Shown here: positions 24,977-34,545 of the stretch, piece by piece
How positions within the stretch are numbered: the stretch's first letter is position 1
Layout of the letters: every line of letters begins with the position of its first letter
Source: Saprospiraceae bacterium
Lineage (GTDB): Bacteria > Bacteroidota > Bacteroidia > Chitinophagales > Saprospiraceae
Length of the DNA: 64,000 nt
Assembly (NCBI GenBank): GCA_021604865.1
Contig: BQJU01000030.1
Coordinates: 24,372 to 88,371 of the forward strand
Direction: 5' to 3'
Program-made: the position numbers and the translations under genes
Notes under the pieces: generated by a model
Seen by the model: only the letters and a program-made list of their open reading frames with translations
Databases searched by the model: none
What the model was told of the DNA's origin: nothing

Positions 24977-26719
24977 TCAATATTTGACAAAGGCTTTAAT
25001 CGTAGCACATTCTTCCTGACTACCCTCCCCATAAGGGCGGATCGTATAGGCGCCCACATTAGCAGGGATAATGAAGGTTTCTGCATAATGAACCACAAAG
25101 GGTTCAAAATTTCCCGCCGGGCTTTCTACTATTGCTTCCCTCCCCTGCACCAGATTTAGCACGTTTAAATTGCCTCGGGTGTCATGGTGTACTTTTTTGG
25201 TAAACCAATGGCGAACGGTTTCAATAAATTCTGTTTCATGGAGGCCTGTTTTTTCAGCACGCCAGCCATCCCCTTCCTCCAGGTATTCAAATCGGTTGAT
25301 CAGATTTTTTTTGGTCCATTCGGTCCTTCTGTCCCATTGGATGGACTTCTCCCCTCTTTCAATATTGATGGGTCTGGGCAATCCATCCATACCCAGTCGG
25401 CCCCAATCCCATAATTTGAAGGTAAATATGTAAGGCGTTGCACTGATTTCCAGGACCATGCTATTTGTACATGAGCAGTGTACGGTACCCGCAGGGATAA
25501 GAAAATGGTCGTGTTTTTTAGCTGGCCAATTTTCTACATGTTTTTCCGCATCAAAAAATTGGCCTTCCTGTTGGGCAGCCTTCAACTCCTGAATCATCAG
25601 GTCGGGATTTACGTCCTCCTTTAATCCCAGATAAACGATAGCATCCTGACCAGCATCCAGCATATAATAACTTTCATCCTGGGTATAATGCATGCCAAAA
25701 TGTTCCTGGATATATTCCGTCAAGGGATGAACCTGAAGGCTTAGGTTGCCACCATCCATGGTATCCAAAAAATCAAAACGGATAGGAAATTCATCTCCAA
25801 ACCTGGCATACACTCCTGCGCCCAATAGTTGTTTAGGCCGGAAAAATACCAGATTTGACGCAGGGAGTTCCATCGTGGTCTCCCCAAACTGAAACTGGAC
25901 ACTATTCTCCTCCGGGACACAATCGAAACACCAGGCAAAATTGGCGGGTTCTTTATCCAGGTCACAAACCTCTCTCATCCATTGTCCACCCCAGGGGCCT
26001 GGATCAAAAAAGGGAACAACTCTGAATGGTTGATTGACCGCCTGCTCCATAGCCGTTTGAAAAACCTCAATGCTAATCATCTTCGGGTGGTCAGGCTGAT
26101 TGGTATCCAATAGGTAATGCCAATGATCAATTGTCTTTTTCTTTAGGCGGTCACATATTTGCCAATCGACAAAATAAGCCCGCTTATACTTTCTGGCTAT
26201 TTCCAGGTCGCAATTTTTTACCCCCAGATTACTGACTTCCCCCCTGCGCATCCGTTGCTGGATTTCCCACCGGGCCATGTCCGCATAAACCAATACATCA
26301 GGATCAGAAACCAAATGGCTTGCTCCGGTACCGTATAGGACCACTATTTCGCTATTCTTTTGATCTATTTGCGCGCGCAGGGACGTTACTTTTTTATCGT
26401 CAAAAAAGGCTTCAATGTTCAAGCGCGTCCTAAAACCAAAAATCCGATCATCAGTCACATCAGGAAAAGTCAATGCATCAATTTCCGAGGCTGACTTATA
26501 GGCCTGCTGTGCATTAATCATAGAATCAGCCTTAAATACAGCAGCTAAAGCCTTTTCCAATTCCCCTTCATTGACCCCATGGTAACATTCTATGACCAGA
26601 ATACCTCTGCCTGATAGTTTGCTTTTTAGTTGTGCCAAGATTGCAGACCACCCCGTCGTACATTGCTGAGCACTATGCATCTTGATAGCCGGGTATTTAT
26701 CGTAATTTGACTTTCTCAA
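24977..26719 (-). CDS. manA: Class I mannose-6-phosphate isomerase with N-terminal extension
   Basis: 580 residues from a TTG start at 26719; an ATG at codon 14 is the alternative. The C-terminal ~340 residues are a type I phosphomannose isomerase cupin with the zinc ligands Q329 and H331 (SLQVHP), E349 (DESYYML) and H414 (IPAGTVHC). The enzyme interconverts mannose 6-phosphate and fructose 6-phosphate in the cytoplasm. The first ~230 residues resemble a P-loop-kinase-like fold (ILVIECYHG, VLYGTGASHL) but have no Walker A motif. This extended form is longer than E. coli ManA (about 390). It starts directly after the ROK kinase stop codon, so coupling is likely, and makes the product of that kinase metabolically useful. 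Confidence 0.88.
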   Translation of the reverse strand: MRKSNYDKYPAIKMHSAQQCTTGWSAILAQLKSKLSGRGILVIECYHGVNEGELEKALAAVFKADSMINAQQAYKSASEIDALTFPDVTDDRIFGFRTRLNIEAFFDDKKVTSLRAQIDQKNSEIVVLYGTGASHLVSDPDVLVYADMARWEIQQRMRRGEVSNLGVKNCDLEIARKYKRAYFVDWQICDRLKKKTIDHWHYLLDTNQPDHPKMISIEVFQTAMEQAVNQPFRVVPFFDPGPWGGQWMREVCDLDKEPANFAWCFDCVPEENSVQFQFGETTMELPASNLVFFRPKQLLGAGVYARFGDEFPIRFDFLDTMDGGNLSLQVHPLTEYIQEHFGMHYTQDESYYMLDAGQDAIVYLGLKEDVNPDLMIQELKAAQQEGQFFDAEKHVENWPAKKHDHFLIPAGTVHCSCTNSMVLEISATPYIFTFKLWDWGRLGMDGLPRPINIERGEKSIQWDRRTEWTKKNLINRFEYLEEGDGWRAEKTGLHETEFIETVRHWFTKKVHHDTRGNLNVLNLVQGREAIVESPAGNFEPFVVHYAETFIIPANVGAYTIRPYGEGSQEECATIKAFVKY

Positions 26720-27676
26720 TTAAATAGGTTTTGTTATGGTATAATTCATTCCTAATAATGCAGCATATTCTGGCTGCTCTGCCTTCTTCAGTTCTACAAA
26801 TTCCGAATTTATCCATCCGTGCTGATCCAATACTTTTTTGAAGTATGGGAAAATAATTTCATGACTTTTCATAATGCCTCCTCCACAAATGATACAATCC
26901 GGGTTATAAGCCAAAACCATATTGACCAGCGCCATTCCCCATGCTTGCAGACAATCTTCCAACACTTTATTATAAAATTGGTGCCCCTTTGCTGCCTGAT
27001 CAAAAAGGTATTTAAAGTCAATATTTTCAAAGCTGGTTAGCTCAACTGAAGCCAATTCCTGCTGATCCTCTGCTGCCCACATCTTTTGTACTTTATGTGG
27101 CAATGACCAACTCGAAGCTACGGCTTCCGTACAGCCAATATTCCCACAATTGCAAAGGTCACCATCATAATCAATAATGGAATGCCCGGCTAAATTTCCA
27201 GCGATATAGTCTTTCCCGTTTAATAAATGACCATCCAACATGACGCCGGAACCAATACCCGTTCCAAAAGTCAACATAACTAGATTACGGTAGCCTTTAC
27301 CTGCCCCATATTCCGCTTCCCCAAGCAATGCTGCCTTTGCATCATTTTGAAGCGCTATCGGCACCCCCCATTTATTCCTGGCCCATTGATTTAAATCGAG
27401 CCCGGCAGCATCCGTATACTTCACATAGTGGGATAGAATCTTGTTCTTTTTACTATCCACAAAACAAGGCAAGGCTATTCCTATGCCCGCAAGCTGATCC
27501 GTCTGTTTATGCTCCGCCAGGTATTGATCAATTACCCTTTCTAACTTCACCAAAATTGGCTGCAAAGCACTATTGTCTTTTACTTCCGACAAGTTCGTTT
27601 GTACGATTTTATCTCCCGCTATCACACCCGATTTTATCCGGGTACCTCCTATGTCAAAGCAAATTGTAAATGGCAT
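26720..27676 (-). CDS. ROK family sugar kinase (probable manno- or glucokinase)
   Basis: 318 residues from ATG 27676. The N-terminal phosphate-binding motif DIGGTRIKSG (8-17), the catalytic D112 (QNDAKAA) and the ROK zinc site (H165, C175, C177, C182 in CNCGNIGCTE) are intact, so it should be an active cytoplasmic sugar kinase. ROK kinases phosphorylate glucose, mannose, fructose or N-acetylated sugars. Being directly followed by phosphomannose isomerase and encoded with a mannosidase, mannose is the most plausible substrate. Spaced 33 bp from susD. Confidence 0.92.
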   Translation of the reverse strand: MPFTICFDIGGTRIKSGVIAGDKIVQTNLSEVKDNSALQPILVKLERVIDQYLAEHKQTDQLAGIGIALPCFVDSKKNKILSHYVKYTDAAGLDLNQWARNKWGVPIALQNDAKAALLGEAEYGAGKGYRNLVMLTFGTGIGSGVMLDGHLLNGKDYIAGNLAGHSIIDYDGDLCNCGNIGCTEAVASSWSLPHKVQKMWAAEDQQELASVELTSFENIDFKYLFDQAAKGHQFYNKVLEDCLQAWGMALVNMVLAYNPDCIICGGGIMKSHEIIFPYFKKVLDQHGWINSEFVELKKAEQPEYAALLGMNYTITKPI

Positions 27677-27709
27677 TTGTTATGAATGTGGTGAATATTT
27701 ATCTTTCCA

Positions 27710-29200
27710 TCAATACCCTTGATTTTGCGGTAATAAATTTTGATTTAAATCCAATTCTTCCTGTGGAATAGGAAATAAGCTGTGAAAATCCATCGGTTGT
27801 GCATTGGGTTTCGCCTCGGAAACCTTTTCTTTTAATTTTCCATATCTGACCAGATCAAACCACCGTTTTCCTTCACCTGTAAATTCCCATCTACGTTCAT
27901 TCAATAGTGCCGTTTTGAATGCTTCATAACTCAAATTTCCCAAATCAGGGAGCACATCAAGTTCTTCTACACCATTAAATCTTGCTCTTTTCCTTATGGT
28001 GTTGACAGCATCATAAGCCTCCTGATTGGGGCCATTATTTTTTTCATTGATGGCCTCTGCTTTCATTAAAAAAACGTCGGAATAACGGAGATAGGGTAAA
28101 TCATTTTCGGTGTTGCCTGCATTGGGTTCAGATTCTTCATCCCAATATTTTCTGATATGGGGTTCTACATTTTTAACGGTGCCATCCAGCGCAAATACCT
28201 GTGTCATCAATGTCACAGCCCTTCTGCGATCATTGGCATCATAACTATTGTACAAATTTTGAGTGGCTACCTGCCAGCCTTGTGCATTCACTCCGGGTAT
28301 TTGCTGCGATAGCTCTTTGGGCAAAAGGCGAACATTAAACTGCCCCACTTCCCAAAAAGATATCGCCCCATTGGCATCACCAAAACCTATGTTAAAAATA
28401 GCTTCTTTCCCATTTTCATTGGCAATGCGAAAGGCATCCGCAAAATCTTCCCACAATTCATATCGGCCTGAAGCAATTACTGCATTACAGAGATTGATAC
28501 AGTCATCCCATGCTCCGAGTGTCAGGTGTACCTTGGCCAATAAAGTCATAGCAGCACCACTGGTAGCCCGCCCCAGACCGTCGCCGCGGCTGTAACTATC
28601 CACTAAGTTGTCAGCAGCAAATTGCAGGTCCTGCTTTATCTGGGCATAGATATCTGCTGTGGCGCTTTTAACAGGAAAAAGGGGTGGTTCAATATCAATA
28701 ATTAAAGGTACCTGACCAAACATTCTTACCAGGTCAAAATAGAGCAGCGCCCTCAGGAAATGCGCTTCGCCCAACAAACTGGCTTTTCTGGTCTCATCCA
28801 TGTTGACTTTGGGGATGCCATTGATCGCAAAGTTTGCATTACTGATGCCCTTGTAGGCATTTTGCCAAAAGTCATACAAGGTACCATTGACAGCCGTATG
28901 GGTAAAGGTCTCCAATTGATCATATTCCAACACCCCAACAAAACGGTTCTCCATCTCATCACTGGCCAAACCCGTTGCTACCCAATAACTGCTGTGGTAT
29001 ACGCCACCAAATGTAGGCGGCAAACTGGTAGAATTAAGAATAGCATATATAGCATTTACTGATGAGATAGCATCATTTTCTGTTTCAAAGTAGTTGTCAA
29101 CAAAAATTTGATCTTGTGGGTCTTCCACCAATATATCCGTGCAGGAGAAGGTGCCAAAAATCAAACTCATTAATAGAAAATAGTATATTCGATTATTCAT
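27710..29200 (-). CDS. SusD/RagB family glycan-binding lipoprotein
   Basis: 496 residues from ATG 29200. Signal peptide with lipobox Cys20 (FGTFSC). The SusD-like N-terminal domain (LVEDPQDQIFVDNYFETEND) and TPR-like core (ALYFDLVRMFGQVPLI, RATSGAAMTLLAKVHLTLG) are evident, and the C-terminal RagB region includes LNERRWEFTGEGKRWFDLVRYG and the final LFPIPQEELDLN. Such proteins sit on the outer membrane as a lid over the SusC transporter and select the oligosaccharide. Located 23 bp downstream of susC. Part of the mannose operon. Confidence 0.95.
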   Translation of the reverse strand: MNNRIYYFLLMSLIFGTFSCTDILVEDPQDQIFVDNYFETENDAISSVNAIYAILNSTSLPPTFGGVYHSSYWVATGLASDEMENRFVGVLEYDQLETFTHTAVNGTLYDFWQNAYKGISNANFAINGIPKVNMDETRKASLLGEAHFLRALLYFDLVRMFGQVPLIIDIEPPLFPVKSATADIYAQIKQDLQFAADNLVDSYSRGDGLGRATSGAAMTLLAKVHLTLGAWDDCINLCNAVIASGRYELWEDFADAFRIANENGKEAIFNIGFGDANGAISFWEVGQFNVRLLPKELSQQIPGVNAQGWQVATQNLYNSYDANDRRRAVTLMTQVFALDGTVKNVEPHIRKYWDEESEPNAGNTENDLPYLRYSDVFLMKAEAINEKNNGPNQEAYDAVNTIRKRARFNGVEELDVLPDLGNLSYEAFKTALLNERRWEFTGEGKRWFDLVRYGKLKEKVSEAKPNAQPMDFHSLFPIPQEELDLNQNLLPQNQGY

Positions 29201-29223
29201 AATAATTGAAATTTTGGCTCACA

Positions 29224-32200
29224 TTAAAAAGTTAGCTGAACACCGCCAAGAATGGTTCTCGATAAGGGATATCCTCCATAGTCTATGCCTTGCAGCAAGC
29301 TGTTTTGGCCAAAAGCAAAAACCTCCGGATCGTAACCGGAATAATTGGTAAGCGTCAATAAATTGGTAGCACTTACATAGATTCTCGTTCGTTTGATCTT
29401 TACCTTTTCTGTTATTTTTTGAGGGAAGGTATAACCTAGGGTTATATTTTTAATTCGAACATAGGAGGCATCTTCTATTTGTGCATCACTAAATATATTG
29501 CGCTCATTGGGGGCCACTTTGGGATATTCATTGTTTGGATTTTCTGGTGTCCAGCGGTTTTCCCAATATTCGCGAAGCACATTGGTTTCTCCTTGCAAGG
29601 TGCCTATTTCAAACAAATATGCATTGACCATTTCATTGCCTTGTGATCCGGTTAAGAAGATGGACAAATCGAAATTTTTGTATTCAAAATTATTGGTCAT
29701 GCTCCAGATAAAATCAGGCATGGCGCTACCCAGTATCTGGCGATCTGCCTCTGAAATAACCCCGTCAGGCTGCCCCGTGAGGTTGCCTTCAATATCCCGT
29801 CCATTCCAATCAACGTACTTACGATCACCTGCTTTTGCATTCTGGCCTAATAATTGGGCAGCAGCATTGGCTTCTTCATTTGATTGAAATATGCCGTCAG
29901 ATTGCAACCCAAAGAAGGTGCCAATGGATTGTCCTTCTCTTAAAAAGCTCCACCCAGCGGGAACATGCAAAACGCCAGGTACCGGAATATCATTACCATT
30001 GACCAAAGAAATGATTTCATTCTGGTTGATGGAAAAATTAATATTCGTCTTCCAGCTAAACTTTCCAGTGGTGTTGCGGGAATTGATATTTAACTCGAAT
30101 CCTTGATTTCTCAACTCGCCAATATTGGATAAGAAGCTTGAAAATCCAGAGGTGGTTGGGATAGGGGTGTTGAGTAATAAATCTGTGGTATTTTTGCTAT
30201 AGACATCTACGACAAGACCTATACGGCCATCAAAGAAATCCATATCTATTCCTAAGTCAAATTGGTTGGTCCGCTCCCACTTTAGATCAGGATTTGGAAA
30301 CCGCAAAGGCTCAAACCCGATATACGATTCCGTATTGGTAAAAGTACCCTGCCCTAATGGTCCGACAGTAGCCAGGGAGGTAAAAGATGGAATCTCCTGA
30401 TTGCCAATGACGCCATAACTCACCCGGACTTTCAGTGTACTGAAAACATCCAGTTTTTTGATAAAATCCTCCTGGTGTAATTTATACGCTACCGAGGCCG
30501 AAGGGAAAAAGCCATACTTGCTGTTTTTACCAAATTTGGAAGAACCATCCAACCTGCCAGTCAAGGTCACCAGGAATTTATTATCAAAGGAATAATTCAC
30601 TCTACCCAAATAAGACAATATACCCCAGGAAGATTCTCCGGTAGCAGGTGGTTGGGGATTTAATGCGGAACTTAGGCTGTGGTAACCTGTTCTATTATCT
30701 TGATAATCAAGTGCAAATGCAAATAAACGTTCTGCTTTAAAACCCTGAATGGAATAACCTACCAAGGCATCAACGGCATGTCTTTCTGCAAATTTTTGAT
30801 TGTAGTTTAAGGTAAATTCTGAAAGCCAGGTCATTCCGTCTACCGTACCGACCACCGCCTCTCCATTATTGGGTTCTGTTCTTTTTAAAAAATTCGGAAC
30901 AAACCGGTTTTCCTTAACGGAGAAACCATCAATGCCTAAACTAGCTTTAAATGCCAAATTTTCAAAAATGTTGAAAGCACCGTACATGGAAGCGATCACT
31001 CTGGAATTTAAACTGAGGTTATCCGTTTCCAAAGCATCAGCTACCGGGTTGCCAATATTCCTTCCCCGATCATCCTGGAAGGTATAACCGCCTGGCCTAT
31101 TGGGATTCAATACGGGAAGTGTAGGCTGAAAGAGCACAGCTGATACGGTGGCACCAGGCAGTAATGTCCCGGTTCCTTGTGAGCCGGTCAATACGCCGTT
31201 TGATTTAATGTGGCTTAGGCCAATGCTGGATCCCACACTGAATCGGTCGGATACATTGTGTTCCAGATTCACCCTAAAGTTGTAGCGTTCAAAGTCAGAA
31301 TTCAAAATGATGCCGTCCTGCTGAAAATAGCCGCCCGAAATGGCATAATTCGTCTTCTGGCTGCCTCCGGTAAAACCCAATTGGTAATTTTGTATCGGAG
31401 CATCCCGGAATATGGCATCCTGCCAATCGGTTCCTTTTCCAATTTCTTCCGGGATAATGTACCGGACATCTACCGGGAAACCTTGCTCCTTGTTATAGGC
31501 ATTGATATAATGGGCAAAATCTTCGCCATCCAGCAATTCCAGCTGATTTTGAACCTGCTGAACACCATAAGAAGCACTAAAGGTCATGGCAGCACGATCT
31601 TCACCACCTTTTTTGGTAGTGATCAAAACAACCCCATTTGCCCCTCTGGAACCATATAATGCAGTAGCTGAAGCATCTTTTAATATTTCAATGGACTCGA
31701 TATCTGAAGGGTTAATGGCTGATAATCCATTCAAAGCAGATCCCGCTGCAGCACCTACATTGGTCTGTCCGTTATCGGTATTCAATAACATTCCATCTAT
31801 GACATAGAGTGGTTCATTTCCGGCATTGATGGAACTCGTCCCCCGGATGCGGATGGAGGTCTCCCCTCCTGGTCGGCCGCTGACCTGATTGACCTGTACC
31901 CCAGCAGCCCGGCCTTGCAATGCCTGGTCTAAGGAGGTGGGATTTACCTTTGTAATCTCTTCAGACGAAATAGAGGAAACGGCCCCGGTAAGGTCACTCT
32001 TTTTGACAGTACCGTAAGCAACGACCACGACCTCATCCAAAATTTCACTTTCTTCCTCCATTTCAATGGTCAAAAATTCACTGGTGGATACCGTGATTTC
32101 CAGGTCTTTGTAACCCAAATAGGTGAATTTTAAATTGGTCCCCTGCTTTACCTTTATTTCAAACAAACCATCTACATCAGTAATGGTGCCGGCCTGATCA

Positions 32201-32367
32201 TCAGTAAGCACATTGACACCAATTAAAGTTTCCTGATTAGATGAAGCCGTCACTTTTCCTTTTACATTTATATCGTTTTGGGCCTGACCTTGAAAGAGGA
32301 TGACTATTAAAAATATTGGCGTAAACAGAACTCTGAGTAAAAAATGAAGGGTATTTTTTGTATTCAT
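29224..32367 (-). CDS. SusC/RagA family TonB-dependent outer membrane transporter
   Basis: 1047 residues from ATG 32367, one codon inside a possible TTG start. After the signal peptide there is a carboxypeptidase-regulatory-like domain (about 32-115: VKGKVTASSNQETLIGVNV), a TonB box/plug region (VVVAYGTVKKSDLTGAVSSI, and IRIRGTSSINAGNEPLYVID) and a 22-strand barrel ending in ...ILGGVQLTF with the terminal aromatic. SusC proteins import oligosaccharides through the outer membrane using TonB energy. With SusD, GH92, kinase and isomerase it defines a polysaccharide-utilization locus for a mannose-containing glycan. An operator-like palindrome lies in the 53-bp gap to the GntR gene. Confidence 0.96.
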   Translation of the reverse strand: MNTKNTLHFLLRVLFTPIFLIVILFQGQAQNDINVKGKVTASSNQETLIGVNVLTDDQAGTITDVDGLFEIKVKQGTNLKFTYLGYKDLEITVSTSEFLTIEMEEESEILDEVVVVAYGTVKKSDLTGAVSSISSEEITKVNPTSLDQALQGRAAGVQVNQVSGRPGGETSIRIRGTSSINAGNEPLYVIDGMLLNTDNGQTNVGAAAGSALNGLSAINPSDIESIEILKDASATALYGSRGANGVVLITTKKGGEDRAAMTFSASYGVQQVQNQLELLDGEDFAHYINAYNKEQGFPVDVRYIIPEEIGKGTDWQDAIFRDAPIQNYQLGFTGGSQKTNYAISGGYFQQDGIILNSDFERYNFRVNLEHNVSDRFSVGSSIGLSHIKSNGVLTGSQGTGTLLPGATVSAVLFQPTLPVLNPNRPGGYTFQDDRGRNIGNPVADALETDNLSLNSRVIASMYGAFNIFENLAFKASLGIDGFSVKENRFVPNFLKRTEPNNGEAVVGTVDGMTWLSEFTLNYNQKFAERHAVDALVGYSIQGFKAERLFAFALDYQDNRTGYHSLSSALNPQPPATGESSWGILSYLGRVNYSFDNKFLVTLTGRLDGSSKFGKNSKYGFFPSASVAYKLHQEDFIKKLDVFSTLKVRVSYGVIGNQEIPSFTSLATVGPLGQGTFTNTESYIGFEPLRFPNPDLKWERTNQFDLGIDMDFFDGRIGLVVDVYSKNTTDLLLNTPIPTTSGFSSFLSNIGELRNQGFELNINSRNTTGKFSWKTNINFSINQNEIISLVNGNDIPVPGVLHVPAGWSFLREGQSIGTFFGLQSDGIFQSNEEANAAAQLLGQNAKAGDRKYVDWNGRDIEGNLTGQPDGVISEADRQILGSAMPDFIWSMTNNFEYKNFDLSIFLTGSQGNEMVNAYLFEIGTLQGETNVLREYWENRWTPENPNNEYPKVAPNERNIFSDAQIEDASYVRIKNITLGYTFPQKITEKVKIKRTRIYVSATNLLTLTNYSGYDPEVFAFGQNSLLQGIDYGGYPLSRTILGGVQLTF

Positions 32368-32403
32368 CAAAGTGTCGTTTTAAATAAATCAGAACCAAAT
32401 GAA

Positions 32404-32417
32404 ATTGTTTATACAAT
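32404..32417. promoter_or_regulatory. Operator-like palindrome between GntR and susC genes
   Basis: ATTGTTTATACAAT, an inverted repeat of ATTGT and ACAAT around TTAT, sits 37 bp upstream of the susC ATG. Its AT-rich dyad with GT...AC arms resembles HutC-subfamily GntR sites. The regulator encoded directly upstream is the obvious candidate to bind it. Confidence 0.5.
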
Positions 32418-32420
32418 CTC

Positions 32421-33170
32421 TTAAATTCTCTGTAACTCAATGAAATAGGTAAAACTATCCGCCCGGTAGTAGGTCTTATTAAATTCAACGAGTCTCCTGC
32501 CTTGGTCCGAAACTATTCGATACCTCGACAAAATGGGGTCACCTATTTCAACATTCAGTTGTTCAGCAAGTAACCGATCCGCTTTTTCTGCTCTGATTTC
32601 CTCTTGAGAATATTGTACTACAGTATTGTATTTCTTGTCCAACAATTCGTATAGTGGCTGGCTAAAATCTTCATCGAGTTCAAGATCGATCCGTGGATGA
32701 AACCAGGAGGTGGTAACGACGGCTGGTTTTGCTTCCGTTCCTCTTAAGCGATGTAACTTTATGATTCGTCTTCCTTCCTTTATTTTAAGGGCTTTTGCGA
32801 CTTCGGTACTAGCAAGTTCTTCCTGAATTTGAAGGTCATAATTGATTACTTTCAGGCCTTTGGCATTCATTTCTCTGGTAAAACTCAACCAATTGTCCAG
32901 ACGGGAGATGGTTGGTCGTTTTGAGACACGTGTTCCCACTCCCTTTTTCCTTTCTACTAAACCGTCATTGACCAAATTGTTGATTGCCTGCCGGGTGGTA
33001 CTTCTTGATACGCCAAGCCTGTTTGAAAGGTTGATCTCATTGGGTAGGAGTTCGCCATTCTGGTATTTAGGCAAGGCAATTATCTTTCGCAATAGGCTTT
33101 CCACCTGCAGATAAAGAGGAATTTTACTGCTGTGGTCTATGTTTAGCGCTATGTCCGTATGTTCGTACAT
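32421..33170 (-). CDS. GntR-family (HutC/UTRA) transcriptional regulator
   Basis: 249 residues from ATG 33170 (MYEHTDIALNIDHSSKIPLY). A long upstream extension in frame is unsupported. The N-terminal winged helix (about 15-85: LLRKIIALPKYQNGELLPNE, GVSRSTTRQAINNLVNDGL) is followed by a UTRA effector domain (about 95-249: RIIKLHRLRGTEAKP, YSQEEIRAEKADRLLAEQLN, FNKTYYRADSFTYFIEL). UTRA domains bind sugars or sugar phosphates. It is the first gene of the mannose operon and likely controls susC and the genes after it, in response to mannose or a phosphate of it (inference). Confidence 0.92.
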   Translation of the reverse strand: MYEHTDIALNIDHSSKIPLYLQVESLLRKIIALPKYQNGELLPNEINLSNRLGVSRSTTRQAINNLVNDGLVERKKGVGTRVSKRPTISRLDNWLSFTREMNAKGLKVINYDLQIQEELASTEVAKALKIKEGRRIIKLHRLRGTEAKPAVVTTSWFHPRIDLELDEDFSQPLYELLDKKYNTVVQYSQEEIRAEKADRLLAEQLNVEIGDPILSRYRIVSDQGRRLVEFNKTYYRADSFTYFIELQRI

Positions 33171-33409
33171 ACTGTAAATGTAACAAAAAAAATTAACTCG
33201 TGATGATTGCCGCAGGGTTTCCCCCAAAAAATAGCCTCGAACTCCTGGAGGAGGATAAAAGGAAAATCCTCTATGATTTGATTGATACTTATATTCAGGA
33301 TGCTTATGCATGATGGGCACAAACACAAGTCCCAGATTTTTTTTTGTCGCTATAAAAGCAAAAAAAAAATTGCTGAAAGTCCCTTCAAATATAAGGGGCA
33401 TTCGAAAAC
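33171..33409. other. Upstream region of the GntR gene
   Basis: About 240 bp with long A and T runs (33330-33372). It presumably carries the operon promoter. No defined site could be supported. Confidence 0.3.
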
Positions 33410-33845
33410 TGCCGACAAAAGCTTGCAGGCCCTAACTTCGAAAATCATTGTGACTGCTTTTTGCTGGTATCAAACACTCCACCAGTCTCCTACCACCTAT
33501 TCAGCCACTAAACATGCACAATGCGCGGGCGGGTTCCGGCATAGGAGCATTGACCGTTAAGAAAAAAGCGGTAACCGTACTGCTCAAGAAGAAATCCTGC
33601 TTGAGCTAAAACCGAAGAATAATAAGGAAAATCCTGCCCAACAATCAAAAAAGATCAAGCCAGCACAAATCAAAAAAGCGAGTTTATTTCTTCCACCCCA
33701 ACTGGGCCGCTTTTTTTAGGTCAATCCTCCAGCCGAGCGACTTTTTTGGTCCGTTTTTTCGTCGTGGAAAAAATGGACGAAAGATTATTTAATGCTCCAA
33801 TGCTTAAACCTACTTACAACACTCAAACAAAACCCTTGACTGCAT
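33410..33845. repeat. Structured repeat, copy 2 with terminator-like end
   Basis: It shares its leader with copy 1 (TTCGAAAATCATTG region), the core (33492-33610) with all copies and about 230 bp of downstream sequence with copy 3. Stems: ACCG...CGGT around AAGAAAAAAG near 33552-33572, and CTCAAG...CTTGAG near 33583-33605. AAAAAAGCG (33672-33680) pairs with CGCTTTTTT (33709-33716) as a terminator-like hairpin. Confidence 0.75.
33672..33717 (+). terminator. Terminator-like hairpin in repeat copy 2
   Basis: A nine-base AAAAAAGCG/CGCTTTTTT stem with a ~28-base loop and a T-run. It is conserved in copy 3 (34271-34312), where AAAGCG pairs with CGCTTT. Confidence 0.5.
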
Positions 33846-34074
33846 AATGCCGATCTTTAATCTATTGCTTTTGCAACCCCTCTGGCGGTAGACCGAAAGA
33901 TTGTAAGAAAACCAATTCAAAACCTAATAGTGGCAACTAAATTGGCCTTGCAGGTTATATTTTGATCTGCTTGAATTAATTGGACAGATAAATATAGCAT
34001 GGAAGAAAGCTGGCTTTCAGCGCTTTGCGGTCAACCAAATGAATTTGGTTGGTACGAAGAGCTACAAACACCAT
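33846..34074. other. Spacer between repeat copies
   Basis: About 230 bp of non-repeated sequence. An AACCAAATGAATTTGGTT palindrome (34034-34051) lies just before copy 3. No gene was recognised. Confidence 0.35.
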
Positions 34075-34445
34075 ACGAACCTCCTACCACCTATTCAGCC
34101 ACTAAACATGCACTCCGCGCGGGCGGGTTCCGGCATAGGAGCATTGGCCGTTAAGAAAAAAGCGGCAACCCGTACTACTCAAGAAGAAATACTGTTAGAG
34201 CTAAAAACAAGGAAAAAGCAAGAAAAATCCTGCCCAACAATCAAAAAAGATCAAGCCAGCACAAAACACCAAAGCGAGTTTATTTCTTCCACCAAACTGG
34301 ACCGCTTTTTTTAGGTCAATCCTCCAGCCGGATGTTTTTTTTTGCTTCGGATTTTTTGACATCAAAAAAAATGAAGACGCCCGATTATTTAATGACCCAA
34401 CTCTTTAACCTTCCTCCAACACTCAAACAAAAGCCTTTACCCAAA
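34075..34445. repeat. Structured repeat, copy 3
   Basis: The core is at 34086-34205 with GCCG...CGGC as in copy 1. One extra C shifts the reading frame relative to copies 1 and 2, so that the frame runs on to 34314. The downstream half matches copy 2, including the terminator-like stem at 34271-34312. Confidence 0.75.
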
Positions 34446-34506
34446 TTTAAAAGGCAATAGAAGATTAATGTCGTCAACTTTAGGAATTTATTCGGTAAAC
34501 GCCATC

Positions 34507-34526
34507 GGGCGGAAAAATTTCCGCCC
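34507..34526. repeat. GC-rich hairpin before repeat copy 4
   Basis: GGGCGGAAA pairs with TTTCCGCCC around a two-base loop. It lies about 40 bp before the conserved core of copy 4. Confidence 0.6.
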
Positions 34527-34545
34527 AACCAAGGCAGCCATCAAG

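Noticed and set aside
33282..33560. 92-codon frame across structured repeat copy 2
   Set aside because: It only partly overlaps the conserved core and is in another frame than the conserved 31-codon one; no homology.
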